Shown here: positions 8,077 through 16,504 of the stretch, piece by piece
Layout: each line of letters starts with the position of its first letter
Position numbering within the stretch: position 1 is the first letter of the stretch
Assembly: GCA_947455285.1 (NCBI GenBank)
Contig: CANGOK010000012.1
Location: 1 to 23,488, forward strand
Reading direction: 5' to 3'
DNA length: 23,488 nt
Origin: Beijerinckiaceae bacterium
GTDB taxonomy: Bacteria > Pseudomonadota > Alphaproteobacteria > Rhizobiales > Beijerinckiaceae
Notes under the pieces: model-generated
Told to the model about the DNA's origin: nothing
Database searches by the model: none
What the model saw: only the letters and a program-made list of their open reading frames with translations
Program-made: the position numbers and the translations under genes

Positions 8077-8475
8077 TCAAATGGGCAAGGCCTCGATGAT
8101 CACATAGGCCATGGCCATTGGATATTCATCCGTGATGCTAAGGTGGATCACAGCCTCGTGGCCGGGCGGCGTGAGCTTGGCCAAACGCTCGGCGGCACCT
8201 CCGGTCAGCTTCATCGTGGGCTTGCCGGAGGGCAGGTTCACCACCCCCATGTCGCGCCAGAAGACGCCATGGTTCAGGCCCGTGCCCAGCGCCTTGGAGC
8301 AGGCCTCCTTGGCCGCAAAGCGTTTAGCGTAGGAAGCGGCGCGCTGCGCCCTGCCCTCGGATTTGCGTTGCTCCACCGGCGTGAAGCACCGCTGGATGAA
8401 ACGGTCCCCATAGCGGGCAAGCGTCTCCTCGACGCGGGAAATATTGCAGAGGTCCGAGCCGATCCCGACGATCAT
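8077..8475 (-). CDS. acpS: Holo-[acyl-carrier-protein] synthase
   Basis: A 132-residue AcpS that transfers 4'-phosphopantetheine from coenzyme A to acyl carrier protein, a step required for fatty-acid synthesis. The N-terminal motif GIGSDL carries the magnesium ligand Asp8 and the KRFAAKEA motif carries Glu57, matching the family's two key acidic residues. Length is normal. The ATG overlaps the pdxJ stop by four bases (ATGA), the same arrangement as the classical pdxJ-acpS pair. The next gene, lepB, starts 75 bases downstream. Confidence 0.96.
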   Translation of the reverse strand: MIVGIGSDLCNISRVEETLARYGDRFIQRCFTPVEQRKSEGRAQRAASYAKRFAAKEACSKALGTGLNHGVFWRDMGVVNLPSGKPTMKLTGGAAERLAKLTPPGHEAVIHLSITDEYPMAMAYVIIEALPI

Positions 8476-9236
8476 CGCGCGAGCCCGCGCCCTTCGTCCA
8501 TGGCCTGCCGCATGCGGCGGATGGTTTCGGGCAGGCCCACGAAGATCGCCTCGCCAATGAGGAAATGACCGATGTTCAGCTCCACCACCTGCGGCAGGGA
8601 CGCGATCTTGCGGGCGGTGTCATAGTCGAGCCCATGGCCGGCGTGACACTCGATGCCGAGCTGATGGGCTCTGGCGGCAGCGACGCGAATGCGCCCGAAC
8701 TCGCGATTGGCCTTGTCAGCCTCGCCATGCGCAATCGCGTCGCACCAGGCACCTGTGTGCAGCTCCACCACCGGCGCGCCGATGGACTTAGCCGCATCCA
8801 GAGCGTCGAGCGCAGGCTCGATGAAAAGGGAGACGCGGATGCCTGCCCGGTTCAGCTCGGCTGTGATGATCTTGAGCCGATCATGGCCGCCAAGCACGTC
8901 GAGGCCGCCTTCGGTAGTGCGCTCGCTGCGCTTCTCCGGCACGAGGCAGCAGGCATGGGGGCGCGTATGCAGGGCGATGCCCACCATTTCGTCGGTCGCC
9001 GCCATTTCGAAATTCAGCGGCTTGCTGATTTCACGGCGCAGCCGCGCCATGTCCTCGTCGCGAATATGGCGACGATCCTCGCGCAGATGAGCGGTGATTC
9101 CATCGGCCCCCGCCTCGATGGCGAGCAGCGCCGCGCGCACGGGATCAGGCAAGGTTCCGCCACGGGCGTTCCGAACCGTCGCGACATGGTCGATATTGAC
9201 GCCAAGCCGCAACCGGGGAGGCGTCAGGGCGCTCAC
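8472..9236 (-). CDS. pdxJ: Pyridoxine 5'-phosphate synthase
   Basis: A 254-residue TIM-barrel enzyme that condenses 1-deoxy-D-xylulose 5-phosphate with 3-amino-2-oxopropyl phosphate to make pyridoxine 5'-phosphate (DXP-dependent vitamin B6 pathway). Visible landmarks are LGVNIDHVATVRNARGG at the N-terminus, ADGITAHLREDRRHI, and ECHAGHGLDY plus ELNIGHFLIGEAI near the C-terminal phosphate site. Its start overlaps the pyrE stop by four bases and its stop overlaps acpS by four bases, so pyrE-pdxJ-acpS form a translationally coupled unit. Confidence 0.97.
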   Translation of the reverse strand: MSALTPPRLRLGVNIDHVATVRNARGGTLPDPVRAALLAIEAGADGITAHLREDRRHIRDEDMARLRREISKPLNFEMAATDEMVGIALHTRPHACCLVPEKRSERTTEGGLDVLGGHDRLKIITAELNRAGIRVSLFIEPALDALDAAKSIGAPVVELHTGAWCDAIAHGEADKANREFGRIRVAAARAHQLGIECHAGHGLDYDTARKIASLPQVVELNIGHFLIGEAIFVGLPETIRRMRQAMDEGRGLAR

Positions 9237-9820
9237 GACGCGAGACCCCGGCTGCCGGGCTTCACCGCCGGCAGGGCGGCGAGTTCAGGCGGAAGGTTAT
9301 CGGGCGCATAGTCCGGGATCTCCAACGAGGCCAGCGCCACGCGCGGCACGCCGCCAAGGTCCGCCTTGCCGCCGGAGCGGTCGATCAGGCAGGCCGCGCC
9401 GACGAGATGGCCGGGATGATCGCGCAGGGCGTCCACGGTCTCGCGCAGCGACAGGCCGGTGGTGATGATGTCCTCGATCACGAGCACCCGATCCTCGGGG
9501 CGGATCTCAAAGCCACGACGCAGCGCGAACTTGCCGCCCTCGCGCTCCACGAAAATAGCGCGGGCGCCCAGATGCCGGGCGGTCTCATAGCCGGGCACAA
9601 TGCCGCCGACGGCAGGCGAAACCACTACGTCGATATGGCCGAAGGCTTCCTTGAGCTTGGCGGCCAGCGCCTTGCAGAGCCGCTCGGTGCGGGCCGGGTC
9701 CTGGAAAACGAACATCTTCTGCAGGAAGGTCGAGCTGCGACGCCCCGAGGTCAAAATGAAATGCCCGGTGAGCAAGGCGCCCGCCGCACGGAATTCGTCG
9801 AGCACTTCGTCCTGAGTCAT
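9233..9820 (-). CDS. pyrE: Orotate phosphoribosyltransferase
   Basis: A 195-residue type I phosphoribosyltransferase converting orotate and PRPP to orotidine 5'-monophosphate in de novo pyrimidine synthesis. The N-terminal GALLTGHFILTSGRRSS segment and the PRPP-binding motif VLVIEDIITTG (around residues 111-121) are present. A TTG five codons upstream (9835) could extend the frame, but the ATG at 9820 has AAGGA at 7-base spacing and is preferred. The stop overlaps the pdxJ start by four bases. A 71-base gap separates it from the ABC transporter gene upstream, so it may have its own promoter. Confidence 0.95.
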   Translation of the reverse strand: MTQDEVLDEFRAAGALLTGHFILTSGRRSSTFLQKMFVFQDPARTERLCKALAAKLKEAFGHIDVVVSPAVGGIVPGYETARHLGARAIFVEREGGKFALRRGFEIRPEDRVLVIEDIITTGLSLRETVDALRDHPGHLVGAACLIDRSGGKADLGGVPRVALASLEIPDYAPDNLPPELAALPAVKPGSRGLAS

Positions 9821-9891
9821 GGCCTGATCCTTCAACTGCTGGTCAGCCCCATTTACGGCGGCGCGGGCGGGCGCACAAGGGAATGCTCGCC

Positions 9892-11694
9892 CTACTGCGC
9901 CGCGTCCACAATCTCCCCGGCCCCCAGCTGTACTTCAAGAAGTCGTCGATAGGTCCCATCCGGGCGGGCGAGGAGTTCGGCATGGGTCCCGTCTTCGACG
10001 ATCCGGCCATGGTCGAAGACGAGGATGCGGTCGAGCTTCTGGATGGTGGAGAGCCGATGGGCGACGACGATGGTGGTCCGCCCCGCCGACAACCGCTCGA
10101 TGGCCTGCCGGATGAAGCGCTCGGAGATGCTGTCGAGGCTGGAAGTCGCCTCATCGAGCACAAGCACGGGCGTATTGGCGAGAATGGCGCGGGCGATGGC
10201 GACCCTCTGGCGCTCGCCGCCCGACAGCTTGATCCCGCGCTCGCCCACCAATGTGTCATAGCCCTTGGGCAGGCCCTCGATGAACTCCGCCGCATGGGCG
10301 AGGCGCGCGGCCTCACGGATATCGTCCATCGAAGCGCCGGGGCGGCCATAGGCGATATTCTCCGCCAGCGACCTGTGAAAGAGGATAGGGTCCTGCGGCA
10401 CGAGGCCCACGGCCCCGCGCAGCGAAGCCTGCGTGACGGCGGAGATGTCCTGCCCGTCAATCCTGATGGCGCCGCCCTCAAGATCATAGAGCCGCTGGAT
10501 GAGCTTCACGAAAGTTGATTTGCCCGAGCCCGAATGGCCGACGAGGCCGACCCGCTGGCCAGCGGGAATGTGGAGCGAGAAGTTTTCGAACACCGGCCTG
10601 CGCGCGCTCTTGTAGCGGAAGGTGACGTCCTCGAAAGCGATGCCGCCGCGATCCACCAAGAGCTGCGAGGCGCCGGGCTTGTCCGCCACGTCGAAATCAG
10701 CGTCGCGGAAGTCGAGCACGTCATCCATATCGTTGATGGTGCGCTGGATCTGGCGGACGTTCTGGGCGATGTCGCGAAGGTAGCCCGTGATCAGGAACTG
10801 GGTGGCGATGAGGCTGGCGATGTCGCCGGGGCTCGCCCTGCCCTCGCGCCACAGATAAATGCCGGTTGTGAGCATCACCGCCTGAAGCGCGATCAGCATC
10901 AGCGCCTGCGCCATCCCGGTCCATGCGCCACGGTCCCAGGCGATGACGGAGGCGCGCGCCCAATTGGCGGCTACCCGTGAAAAGAGATCGTCTTCCCTGC
11001 CCTCGGCGGCGAAGCTCTTCACAGTGGGATTGCCGCTGACGGAATCAGCCAGCGTGCCGCTCAGTCGCGAATCCATTTCGCGAGATGCGCGGTTGGCGGG
11101 ACTGACCCAGAGGATCGATAGCGCGACGCTGGCGCTAATGAACACTACGATGCAGACGCCAACCAAGGCGCCCAGCACAGGCCAGCGCAAGGTGAAGGTG
11201 ACAGTGACGCCGATGACCACGATCAGCGCAGGCGCGAGGTTGAACGCCAGCGTATCGGTGAAGGTGTCGAACGAGTTCATTCCGCGCGTGATCTTGCGCA
11301 CGGTGGCGCCGGCGAAACTATTGGCGTGCCAGTCTGACGAGAAGCGCTGCACCTTGGCGAAAGCGTCGCGGCCGATGGCGGTGATGGCGCGCGCGCTCAT
11401 GCGGTTGAGCAGGAAGGTCACGCATTGCCGCGATATCTGAAAGGTCGCGGCGAGACCGAGCAGCAACGCGAGCGCCCACAGGGCTGGCGCAGGGTCGTCC
11501 CGCTGGCCCGAGGCGACCGCATCCACAAGGCGCCCCGAAGCGATGGGCACCGTGACGTCGATGAGCGTCGAGGCGATACGCGCGACCACAAGCGAGGTGA
11601 ACAAAACCGGCGAAAGCAGCCAGTAATGCGTCACGAACCGGAACACCCGACCGAAGCGGGACTTATCTCTTGCTTTGGAACCTTGATTGGACAC
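9892..11694 (-). CDS. ABC transporter, fused permease and ATPase (MsbA-type exporter half-transporter)
   Basis: A ~600-residue half-transporter that should act as a dimer in the inner membrane. The N-terminal ~330 residues hold six membrane segments of the ABC type 1 exporter fold. The ATPase domain has Walker A GHSGSGKST (about 384-392), the signature LSGGERQ (about 489), Walker B VLVLDEATSSLD (about 505-516) and the switch histidine in AHRL (about 544). Substrate is unknown; lipid A-like, glucan and peptide exporters look alike at this level. A TTG at 11733 extends the frame, but it overlaps the upstream 79-aa gene; the GTG at 11694 lies 7 bases after that gene's TAG and gives a sensible N-terminus, so it is chosen. 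Confidence 0.9.
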   Translation of the reverse strand: MSNQGSKARDKSRFGRVFRFVTHYWLLSPVLFTSLVVARIASTLIDVTVPIASGRLVDAVASGQRDDPAPALWALALLLGLAATFQISRQCVTFLLNRMSARAITAIGRDAFAKVQRFSSDWHANSFAGATVRKITRGMNSFDTFTDTLAFNLAPALIVVIGVTVTFTLRWPVLGALVGVCIVVFISASVALSILWVSPANRASREMDSRLSGTLADSVSGNPTVKSFAAEGREDDLFSRVAANWARASVIAWDRGAWTGMAQALMLIALQAVMLTTGIYLWREGRASPGDIASLIATQFLITGYLRDIAQNVRQIQRTINDMDDVLDFRDADFDVADKPGASQLLVDRGGIAFEDVTFRYKSARRPVFENFSLHIPAGQRVGLVGHSGSGKSTFVKLIQRLYDLEGGAIRIDGQDISAVTQASLRGAVGLVPQDPILFHRSLAENIAYGRPGASMDDIREAARLAHAAEFIEGLPKGYDTLVGERGIKLSGGERQRVAIARAILANTPVLVLDEATSSLDSISERFIRQAIERLSAGRTTIVVAHRLSTIQKLDRILVFDHGRIVEDGTHAELLARPDGTYRRLLEVQLGAGEIVDAAQ

Positions 11695-11701
11695 GGCGAC
11701 T

Positions 11702-11941
11702 CTAGTGGCGACTTGCGCCCGGGGGGACCTCAACGAAGAGCTGCACCCACTGTTCGGGCAATGCGTAATGACCGGCGATCTGCCGAAGGCTCATCCCGTC
11801 CCGGTGCATCCGCACCATGGAGCGACGAAGGGCGGGCGGCAAATCATTTATGTTTTCATAGGATGCCGGAGCCGTGGATTTCACACCGGAAATCCGCGCC
11901 GCTTCGATCAAGCATTTCATGGAATCGATCATTCTGTTCAT
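11702..11941 (-). CDS. Small helix-turn-helix-like protein (79 aa)
   Basis: A short open frame directly upstream of the ABC exporter, with 7 bases between its TAG and the exporter's GTG. The C-terminal half contains MSLRQIAGHYALPEQWVQLFVEV, which reads like a helix-turn-helix (helix, turn at GHY, recognition helix), preceded by a basic helix ALRRSMVRMHRDG. The N-terminus is hydrophilic and no membrane segment is present. An AGG 8 bases before the ATG is a weak ribosome-binding site. It could be a small regulator of the exporter or of the divergent plus-strand genes. Family not recognised; the chance of a spurious ORF is moderate. Confidence 0.5.
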   Translation of the reverse strand: MNRMIDSMKCLIEAARISGVKSTAPASYENINDLPPALRRSMVRMHRDGMSLRQIAGHYALPEQWVQLFVEVPPGASRH

Positions 11942-12031
11942 GACGCGAACCTAGGCTCGCAGCCTCCGAACGGCTACCGAAAACGGTGCTCCCGGCAGGT
12001 CATGCACATATTTCGAAGCACATCTGACGAA

Positions 12032-12063
12032 GCTTGACAGATCCTGTTGCTTGACATGACAAT
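12032..12063 (+). promoter_or_regulatory. Candidate sigma-70-type promoter with tandem GCTTGACA repeats
   Basis: A consensus -35 hexamer TTGACA (12034-12039) is followed after 18 bases by GACAAT (12058-12063), matching four of six -10 positions. The octamer GCTTGACA occurs twice, at 12032-12039 and 12049-12056, a 17-base period. It lies in the 143-base gap between the divergent HTH-like gene and the DUF1330 gene, whose ATG is at 12085. The second copy may be a binding site rather than a second promoter. Inferred from pattern only. Confidence 0.4.
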
Positions 12064-12084
12064 CAAGAAAAAGGGACGAACGCC

Positions 12085-12378
12085 ATGCCCAAGGCTTATT
12101 GGATCAGCTTCTACCATTCCATTTCTGACGAGCAGAAACTCGCGGCATACGCAGCGCTTGGCGGACCAGCGATCATCGCGGGTGGCGGACGCATTCTCGC
12201 ACGCGGTGTCGCGGCCCTAGCTTACGAACACGGAGTAAAGCAGCGCACCGTCCTGGTCGAATTCGACAGTCTCGAAGCTGCGCAGAAAACCCATGACAGC
12301 GAAGCCTATCAAGCCGCCCTCAAGGCTCTTGGCGACGGCGCGGTGCGCGATCTGCGGATCGTTGAAGGCGTCGCATGA
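12085..12378 (+). CDS. DUF1330 domain-containing protein
   Basis: A 97-residue ferredoxin-like (dimeric alpha-beta barrel) protein of the DUF1330 family. Landmarks are AYWISFYHSISDEQKLAAYAAL, the GGRILARG turn, and RTVLVEFDSLEAAQKTHDSEAYQAAL, which match this family's pattern of a beta strand, FDS, then a helix with YQ. No enzymatic role is established for the family. The ATG has a GGGA element about 9 bases upstream. It is the first of two plus-strand genes set between two minus-strand blocks, and 62 AT-rich bases separate it from the amidotransferase. Confidence 0.9.
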   Translation: MPKAYWISFYHSISDEQKLAAYAALGGPAIIAGGGRILARGVAALAYEHGVKQRTVLVEFDSLEAAQKTHDSEAYQAALKALGDGAVRDLRIVEGVA

Positions 12379-12440
12379 CGGTTTTCCTTTAGTATTAGAA
12401 TTTTCTTGTTTTAGTCTTAAGTCGATTGAAAGTGACACTC
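12379..12440 (+). other. AT-rich spacer before the amidotransferase gene
   Basis: This 62-base spacer is markedly AT-rich against the GC-rich surroundings, with several TTAG/TTTT runs. It may contain a promoter or the 3' hairpin-free end of the DUF1330 transcript, but no clear -35/-10 pair or terminator stem can be defended. Confidence 0.3.
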
Positions 12441-13220
12441 ATGTGCCGATGGGTCGCATATTCCGGGCCACAGGTCCTTCTTGAAGATATCATTTTCAAC
12501 CCCGGACATTCGCTGGTTCATCAGAGTTTATCCGCCCGCGAATCCATCATCACCACCAATGCGGATGGATTTGGCGTCGCATGGTATGGCGCGCGCCCGC
12601 AGCCCGGCCTCTTCAAGGACATACTGCCTGCATGGCATGATGAAAATCTGCGCTCGCTATCCAGACAGATTGAGTCATCGCTGTTCCTCGCCCACGTACG
12701 CTCCTCTACCGGCACAGGAGTCACGCGCGCCAATTGTCATCCATTCACCTTCGAGAACTGGAGCTTCATGCATAATGGAAAGCTCGGGGGCTGGGATGAT
12801 CATCGCCGCGAATATGAAGGCCTGATCGACCGCGATTATTACAAGGCGCGGCTGGGCACGACCGATAGCGAAGCGCTTTTCCTCATCGCGCTATCACATG
12901 GCCTTCGCGAAGATCCGATTGGGGGACTGACGAAAGCGCTATCAAAGATCCTGCGCATTCAGGCGCATGCGAATGTCAGCGAGCCCACACGCATCTCAGC
13001 GGCTGTGAGCGATGGCGAGAATATCTGGGCGCTGCGCTATTCAAGCGACGCCCGATCGCCCACGATGTATATGGGCGCTCCATTTTCTGGCGGAGAGCAG
13101 ATCACCACGATCGCATCTGAGCCCTTTGATACGCGCTCAGACCATTGGCTCGCGGTCGAAGAAGGAACCGCCTTGCACATCGCCAATGGCGCCAGCACGC
13201 AGACCAAAATCTATCTGTAA
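12441..13220 (+). CDS. Class II glutamine amidotransferase (YafJ/EgtC-like)
   Basis: A 259-residue stand-alone Ntn-type glutamine amidohydrolase domain. The start at 12441 gives Met-Cys, so Cys2 becomes the N-terminal nucleophile after methionine removal; a TTG 15 bases earlier would bury it and is rejected. Other active-site features are TNADGFGVAWYG, the HVRSSTG arginine loop, NCHPF, and MHNGKLGG, all characteristic of class II amidotransferases. Such proteins hydrolyse glutamine or gamma-glutamyl bonds; EgtC does the latter in ergothioneine synthesis, but no egtB or egtD is here, so the substrate is unknown. It is convergent with the TonB-like gene, with only 10 bases between stops. Confidence 0.9.
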   Translation: MCRWVAYSGPQVLLEDIIFNPGHSLVHQSLSARESIITTNADGFGVAWYGARPQPGLFKDILPAWHDENLRSLSRQIESSLFLAHVRSSTGTGVTRANCHPFTFENWSFMHNGKLGGWDDHRREYEGLIDRDYYKARLGTTDSEALFLIALSHGLREDPIGGLTKALSKILRIQAHANVSEPTRISAAVSDGENIWALRYSSDARSPTMYMGAPFSGGEQITTIASEPFDTRSDHWLAVEEGTALHIANGASTQTKIYL

Positions 13221-13230
13221 GTCCGCGCCA

Positions 13231-14196
13231 CTACGGCGGCTCATAATCCAGCACCAGCGGCAATGGCTTGCCATGTGGCGTCGGCGGATAGGGCGCGGCC
13301 TGACGGATGGCGTAGAGCACTGCTATATCAAGCGCAGGCACGCCACTTGATCTCACAACGGCAGCGCCGGCCAGACGCCCCCTCGCATCAACGACAAACT
13401 CAATCTGCAGGGGCCTGCGCCTTGAGGCGGGCGGAAGCCCCGGAGGGATGCGCACCAGCGGCACGATCATGCCATAGAGCCGCGTCGTATAGGTGTCGGT
13501 GGCGTTACCAGACGCCGATTGAGACTGCTTTGGACCGCTTTCAAACTCCATTTTGGGGACCGGCGCGAAAAAAGCGAAGCGCTTGGGATCGGGCGGCTCG
13601 GGTTTGTCGGCGTCGGTCTTATCCGTTTCTGGCTTTTCGACCGGCGTGGGTTGAGCAAACGCGGGAAGTCCATCGGGATCCGGAGGCAAGGGTTCGTCGG
13701 GCGGCGCATCTTGCGGCGCGGGCTGCGCTTCGGACTTTAGCGTCTCCTGCGGCGGCTCGGGCTCCGGCGCAGGCGGCTGAGGTTCTAACGCAGAGGCAGC
13801 CATATCGCCCGCCGCCTTGTCGCCGATCGTCAATTCCTGCTCATTGCTGGCGGCCTTCGGCGCATCGTAAGCGGGCTCAAGATCAAGCGGAACCGCAGGC
13901 GGCAGCTCAACCTTTTCTTCGGGCGGCGGCGGCTCCTGCGCAGCCTGCTGCTCTGGCTGAGGTGGCGGCTCGGGTTTGTCTTCCTGAGCTTGTTCTTGCG
14001 GCTGTTCAGGCGGCGCAGGCTCCTCGACCAGCTCCACCGCAATGGGGTCAGGTTGGGGTTCAGGCGGCTTTGGCCGAAGCCATTCCCAAATCAAGCCTCC
14101 GCCAAGCAACAGGGAATGCAAGAGAACGGCGACGACGAGCCCGGTGGAGAACCGCGCGGAACGATTGTCCGGCCCGGGTCGCCAAGCCTGCCGCAT
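13231..14196 (-). CDS. TonB-like energy transducer
   Basis: A 321-residue protein with TonB layout. A short cytoplasmic N-terminus leads into one membrane segment at about residues 17-38 containing His27 in LLHSLLLGG, matching the histidine that TonB proteins use to couple to ExbB-ExbD. A long Pro/Glu-rich periplasmic linker covers about residues 43-200. The C-terminal ~85 residues (from TRLYGMIVPLVRIPPG to LVLDYEPP) fit a TonB C-terminal domain that contacts outer-membrane receptors. The linker is almost entirely acidic-proline rather than the mixed Glu-Pro/Lys-Pro of E. coli TonB. The start at ATG 14196 is preferred over a TTG two codons earlier. It follows rsh by 36 bases. No exbB, exbD or receptor is nearby. 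Confidence 0.82.
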   Translation of the reverse strand: MRQAWRPGPDNRSARFSTGLVVAVLLHSLLLGGGLIWEWLRPKPPEPQPDPIAVELVEEPAPPEQPQEQAQEDKPEPPPQPEQQAAQEPPPPEEKVELPPAVPLDLEPAYDAPKAASNEQELTIGDKAAGDMAASALEPQPPAPEPEPPQETLKSEAQPAPQDAPPDEPLPPDPDGLPAFAQPTPVEKPETDKTDADKPEPPDPKRFAFFAPVPKMEFESGPKQSQSASGNATDTYTTRLYGMIVPLVRIPPGLPPASRRRPLQIEFVVDARGRLAGAAVVRSSGVPALDIAVLYAIRQAAPYPPTPHGKPLPLVLDYEPP

Positions 14197-14232
14197 CAGC
14201 AAATCTCAGGCGTGAGAGGTGAAGCTTGGCGC

Positions 14233-16434
14233 CTATCCATTCACGCGCTCGACCTTGGAGACCACGCTCTTGGCCTTGAGATGGCCGATGATCGCGTTCA
14301 GATGCTTCAGGTCGCGCACTTGCAGATCAAGAACGATGTCGCGGAAATCGGAAGAGCGGTCGACGAATTCGATGTGGTCGATATTCGCCCCTTCCTCGCC
14401 GATCACCGTGGCGATCAACCCGAGCGTGCCCGGCTCATTCATGGCGTTGACCATGATCTGTGCGGGGAAGAGCTCATCCATCTGGTCGAGATCCCAACGA
14501 ACGTCGAGCCAACGTTCGGGCTGATCGTCAAAGGCGGTCAGCGCGGGGGACTGGATGGGATAGATCGTGATCCCCTCCCCCGGCGTGAGAATGCCCACGA
14601 TCCGATCGCCGGGCACGGCGCCGCCGTTGGGGGCGAAACGCACGGGGAGATCGCCATTGAGACCGCGAATGGGAATGGCGTTTGAAGACACCTCATCGGC
14701 GCCCGGCACCTTGAACACAAGGCTCGCCGCCTTGCGCAGACCGAACCAGCCACGCTCGCCCTTTGGTGACGCCGTCTTTGGACGGCGCTCTTCGTTGAAA
14801 TCGGGATGGACGGCGCGCACCACATCGCCGGAGAACATTTCCCCACGACCCACCGCCGCCATCACATCCTCGACATTCTGACGAGCGAGCCGCGACAGCG
14901 CGGCCTTGAGCCGATCCTCGCTGAAAGACTTGCCCGCCCGTTCGAAGGCGCGCAGCACGATCTGCCGGCCGAGCCCCGCATATTGCTTGCGAACCGCATC
15001 GCGCGTGGCGCGGCGAATGGCGGCTCGCGCCTTGCCGGTGACGACCAGAGATTCCCAAGCGGCGGGAGGAGCCTGCCCATCAGCCCGCGTGACCTCCACC
15101 TCATCGCCATTACGCAACTCTGAAAGCAGCGGCGCGATGCGGCCATTGATCTTGCAGCCAATGGCGCCATTGCCGAGTTCGGTATGGACGGCATAGGCGA
15201 AGTCGATGGGCGTCGCTCCGCGCGGCAAAGCGATGAGCCGCCCCTTGGGCGTAAAGCAGAAGACCTGATCGTAGAAAAGCTCGAGCTTGGTATGCTCCAG
15301 GAATTCTTCAGGGCTATCCCCTTCGGCCAGAAGCTCGATGGTGCGGCGCAGCCAGCGATAGGCGCGGCTCTCCTGCGTCAGCGCGTCGGGATCGCCTGCG
15401 CGACCATCCTTGTAGAGCGAATGAGCCGCGATGCCGTATTCGGCGATGTCATGCATCTGCCGGGTGCGCACCTGCAGTTCGACGCGCTGCCGCCCCGGGC
15501 CCACCACAGTCGTGTGGATGGAACGGTAATCGTTCTGCTTGGGGGTCGAGATATAGTCCTTGAATCGACCCGGCACGCTCGGCCATTTCGTATGGACGAC
15601 GCCAAGCGCCCGGTAGCAATCCTCTATGTCGTCGACGACGATGCGGAATCCGAAGATGTCAGAGAGTTGTTCGAAGGCGAGCGACTTGTGCTCCATCTTG
15701 CGGAACACCGAATAAGGAGCCTTCTGACGCCCCTTCACCTCCGCGACGATGCCGCGCTTTGCGAGTTCCTCTGTCAGCTCCCGCTCAATGTCGCTGATGA
15801 GCTTGCCGTTGTTGGCCTTGAGGTCGGCGAGCCGAGCCTCGATCATGGCGTCGGCTTCCGGCATCAGGGTCTTGAAGGCGAGATCCTCAAGTTCGTCGCG
15901 CATGGCCTGCATGCCCATGCGGCCCGCGAGCGGGGCGTAGATGTCGAGCGTCTCCTGCGCCACCCGCGCCCGTTTTTCGGGCGGCACGAAATGCAGGGTG
16001 CGCATGTTGTGGAGCCGGTCCGCCAGCTTGACCAGAAGAACTCGAACGTCATCCGCAATGGCGAGCAGAAGCTTACGAAAATTCTCGGCCTGCTCGGCGC
16101 GCTTGGAGACAAGATCAAGCTTCTTGAGCTTGGTGAGTCCATCAACGAGGCCCGCGATCTCAGGGCCGAAGAGATGCTCGATCTCCTCCTTGGTGGAGGC
16201 CGTATCCTCGATCGTGTCATGCAGCACAGCCGCCACGATCGTGGCGTCATCGAGCTTCAGATCGGTGAGAATGGCCGCGACTTCAAGCGGATGGGAGAAG
16301 TAGGGATCGCCGGAGGCGCGTTTCTGGGCGCCATGGGCCTTCATCGCATAGACGTAGGCGCGGTTCAGCAGATCCTCGTCGGCGTTCGGATTGTACTTCC
16401 TTACGCGGTCAACGAGATCGTACTGGCGCATCAT
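14233..16434 (-). CDS. rsh: Bifunctional (p)ppGpp synthetase/hydrolase Rsh
   Basis: A 733-residue RelA/SpoT homologue controlling the stringent response. The N-terminal HD hydrolase domain has His48, His72-Asp73 and Glu76-Asp77 (HDTIED). The synthetase domain has RFKD at residues 290-293 followed by YRSIHTTV and LQVRTRQMHDIAEYGIAAH. The basic RxKD form is the signature of bifunctional enzymes, as opposed to the acidic form of synthetase-only RelA. A TGS domain (near VFCFTPKGRLIALPRGATPIDFAYAVH) and a C-terminal ACT domain (from about residue 655) complete the normal layout. Two adjacent ATG codons (16434, 16431) are possible starts. It lies 119 bases downstream of rpoZ, as in many bacteria, and is followed by the TonB-like gene. 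Confidence 0.96.
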   Translation of the reverse strand: MMRQYDLVDRVRKYNPNADEDLLNRAYVYAMKAHGAQKRASGDPYFSHPLEVAAILTDLKLDDATIVAAVLHDTIEDTASTKEEIEHLFGPEIAGLVDGLTKLKKLDLVSKRAEQAENFRKLLLAIADDVRVLLVKLADRLHNMRTLHFVPPEKRARVAQETLDIYAPLAGRMGMQAMRDELEDLAFKTLMPEADAMIEARLADLKANNGKLISDIERELTEELAKRGIVAEVKGRQKAPYSVFRKMEHKSLAFEQLSDIFGFRIVVDDIEDCYRALGVVHTKWPSVPGRFKDYISTPKQNDYRSIHTTVVGPGRQRVELQVRTRQMHDIAEYGIAAHSLYKDGRAGDPDALTQESRAYRWLRRTIELLAEGDSPEEFLEHTKLELFYDQVFCFTPKGRLIALPRGATPIDFAYAVHTELGNGAIGCKINGRIAPLLSELRNGDEVEVTRADGQAPPAAWESLVVTGKARAAIRRATRDAVRKQYAGLGRQIVLRAFERAGKSFSEDRLKAALSRLARQNVEDVMAAVGRGEMFSGDVVRAVHPDFNEERRPKTASPKGERGWFGLRKAASLVFKVPGADEVSSNAIPIRGLNGDLPVRFAPNGGAVPGDRIVGILTPGEGITIYPIQSPALTAFDDQPERWLDVRWDLDQMDELFPAQIMVNAMNEPGTLGLIATVIGEEGANIDHIEFVDRSSDFRDIVLDLQVRDLKHLNAIIGHLKAKSVVSKVERVNG

Positions 16435-16504
16435 CTGCGAAAAAGTCTCCGTGCGTTAGCCGAAAGGGATCGACGCAAGCGCCGATCCGTCGACTATCTA
16501 TGGA

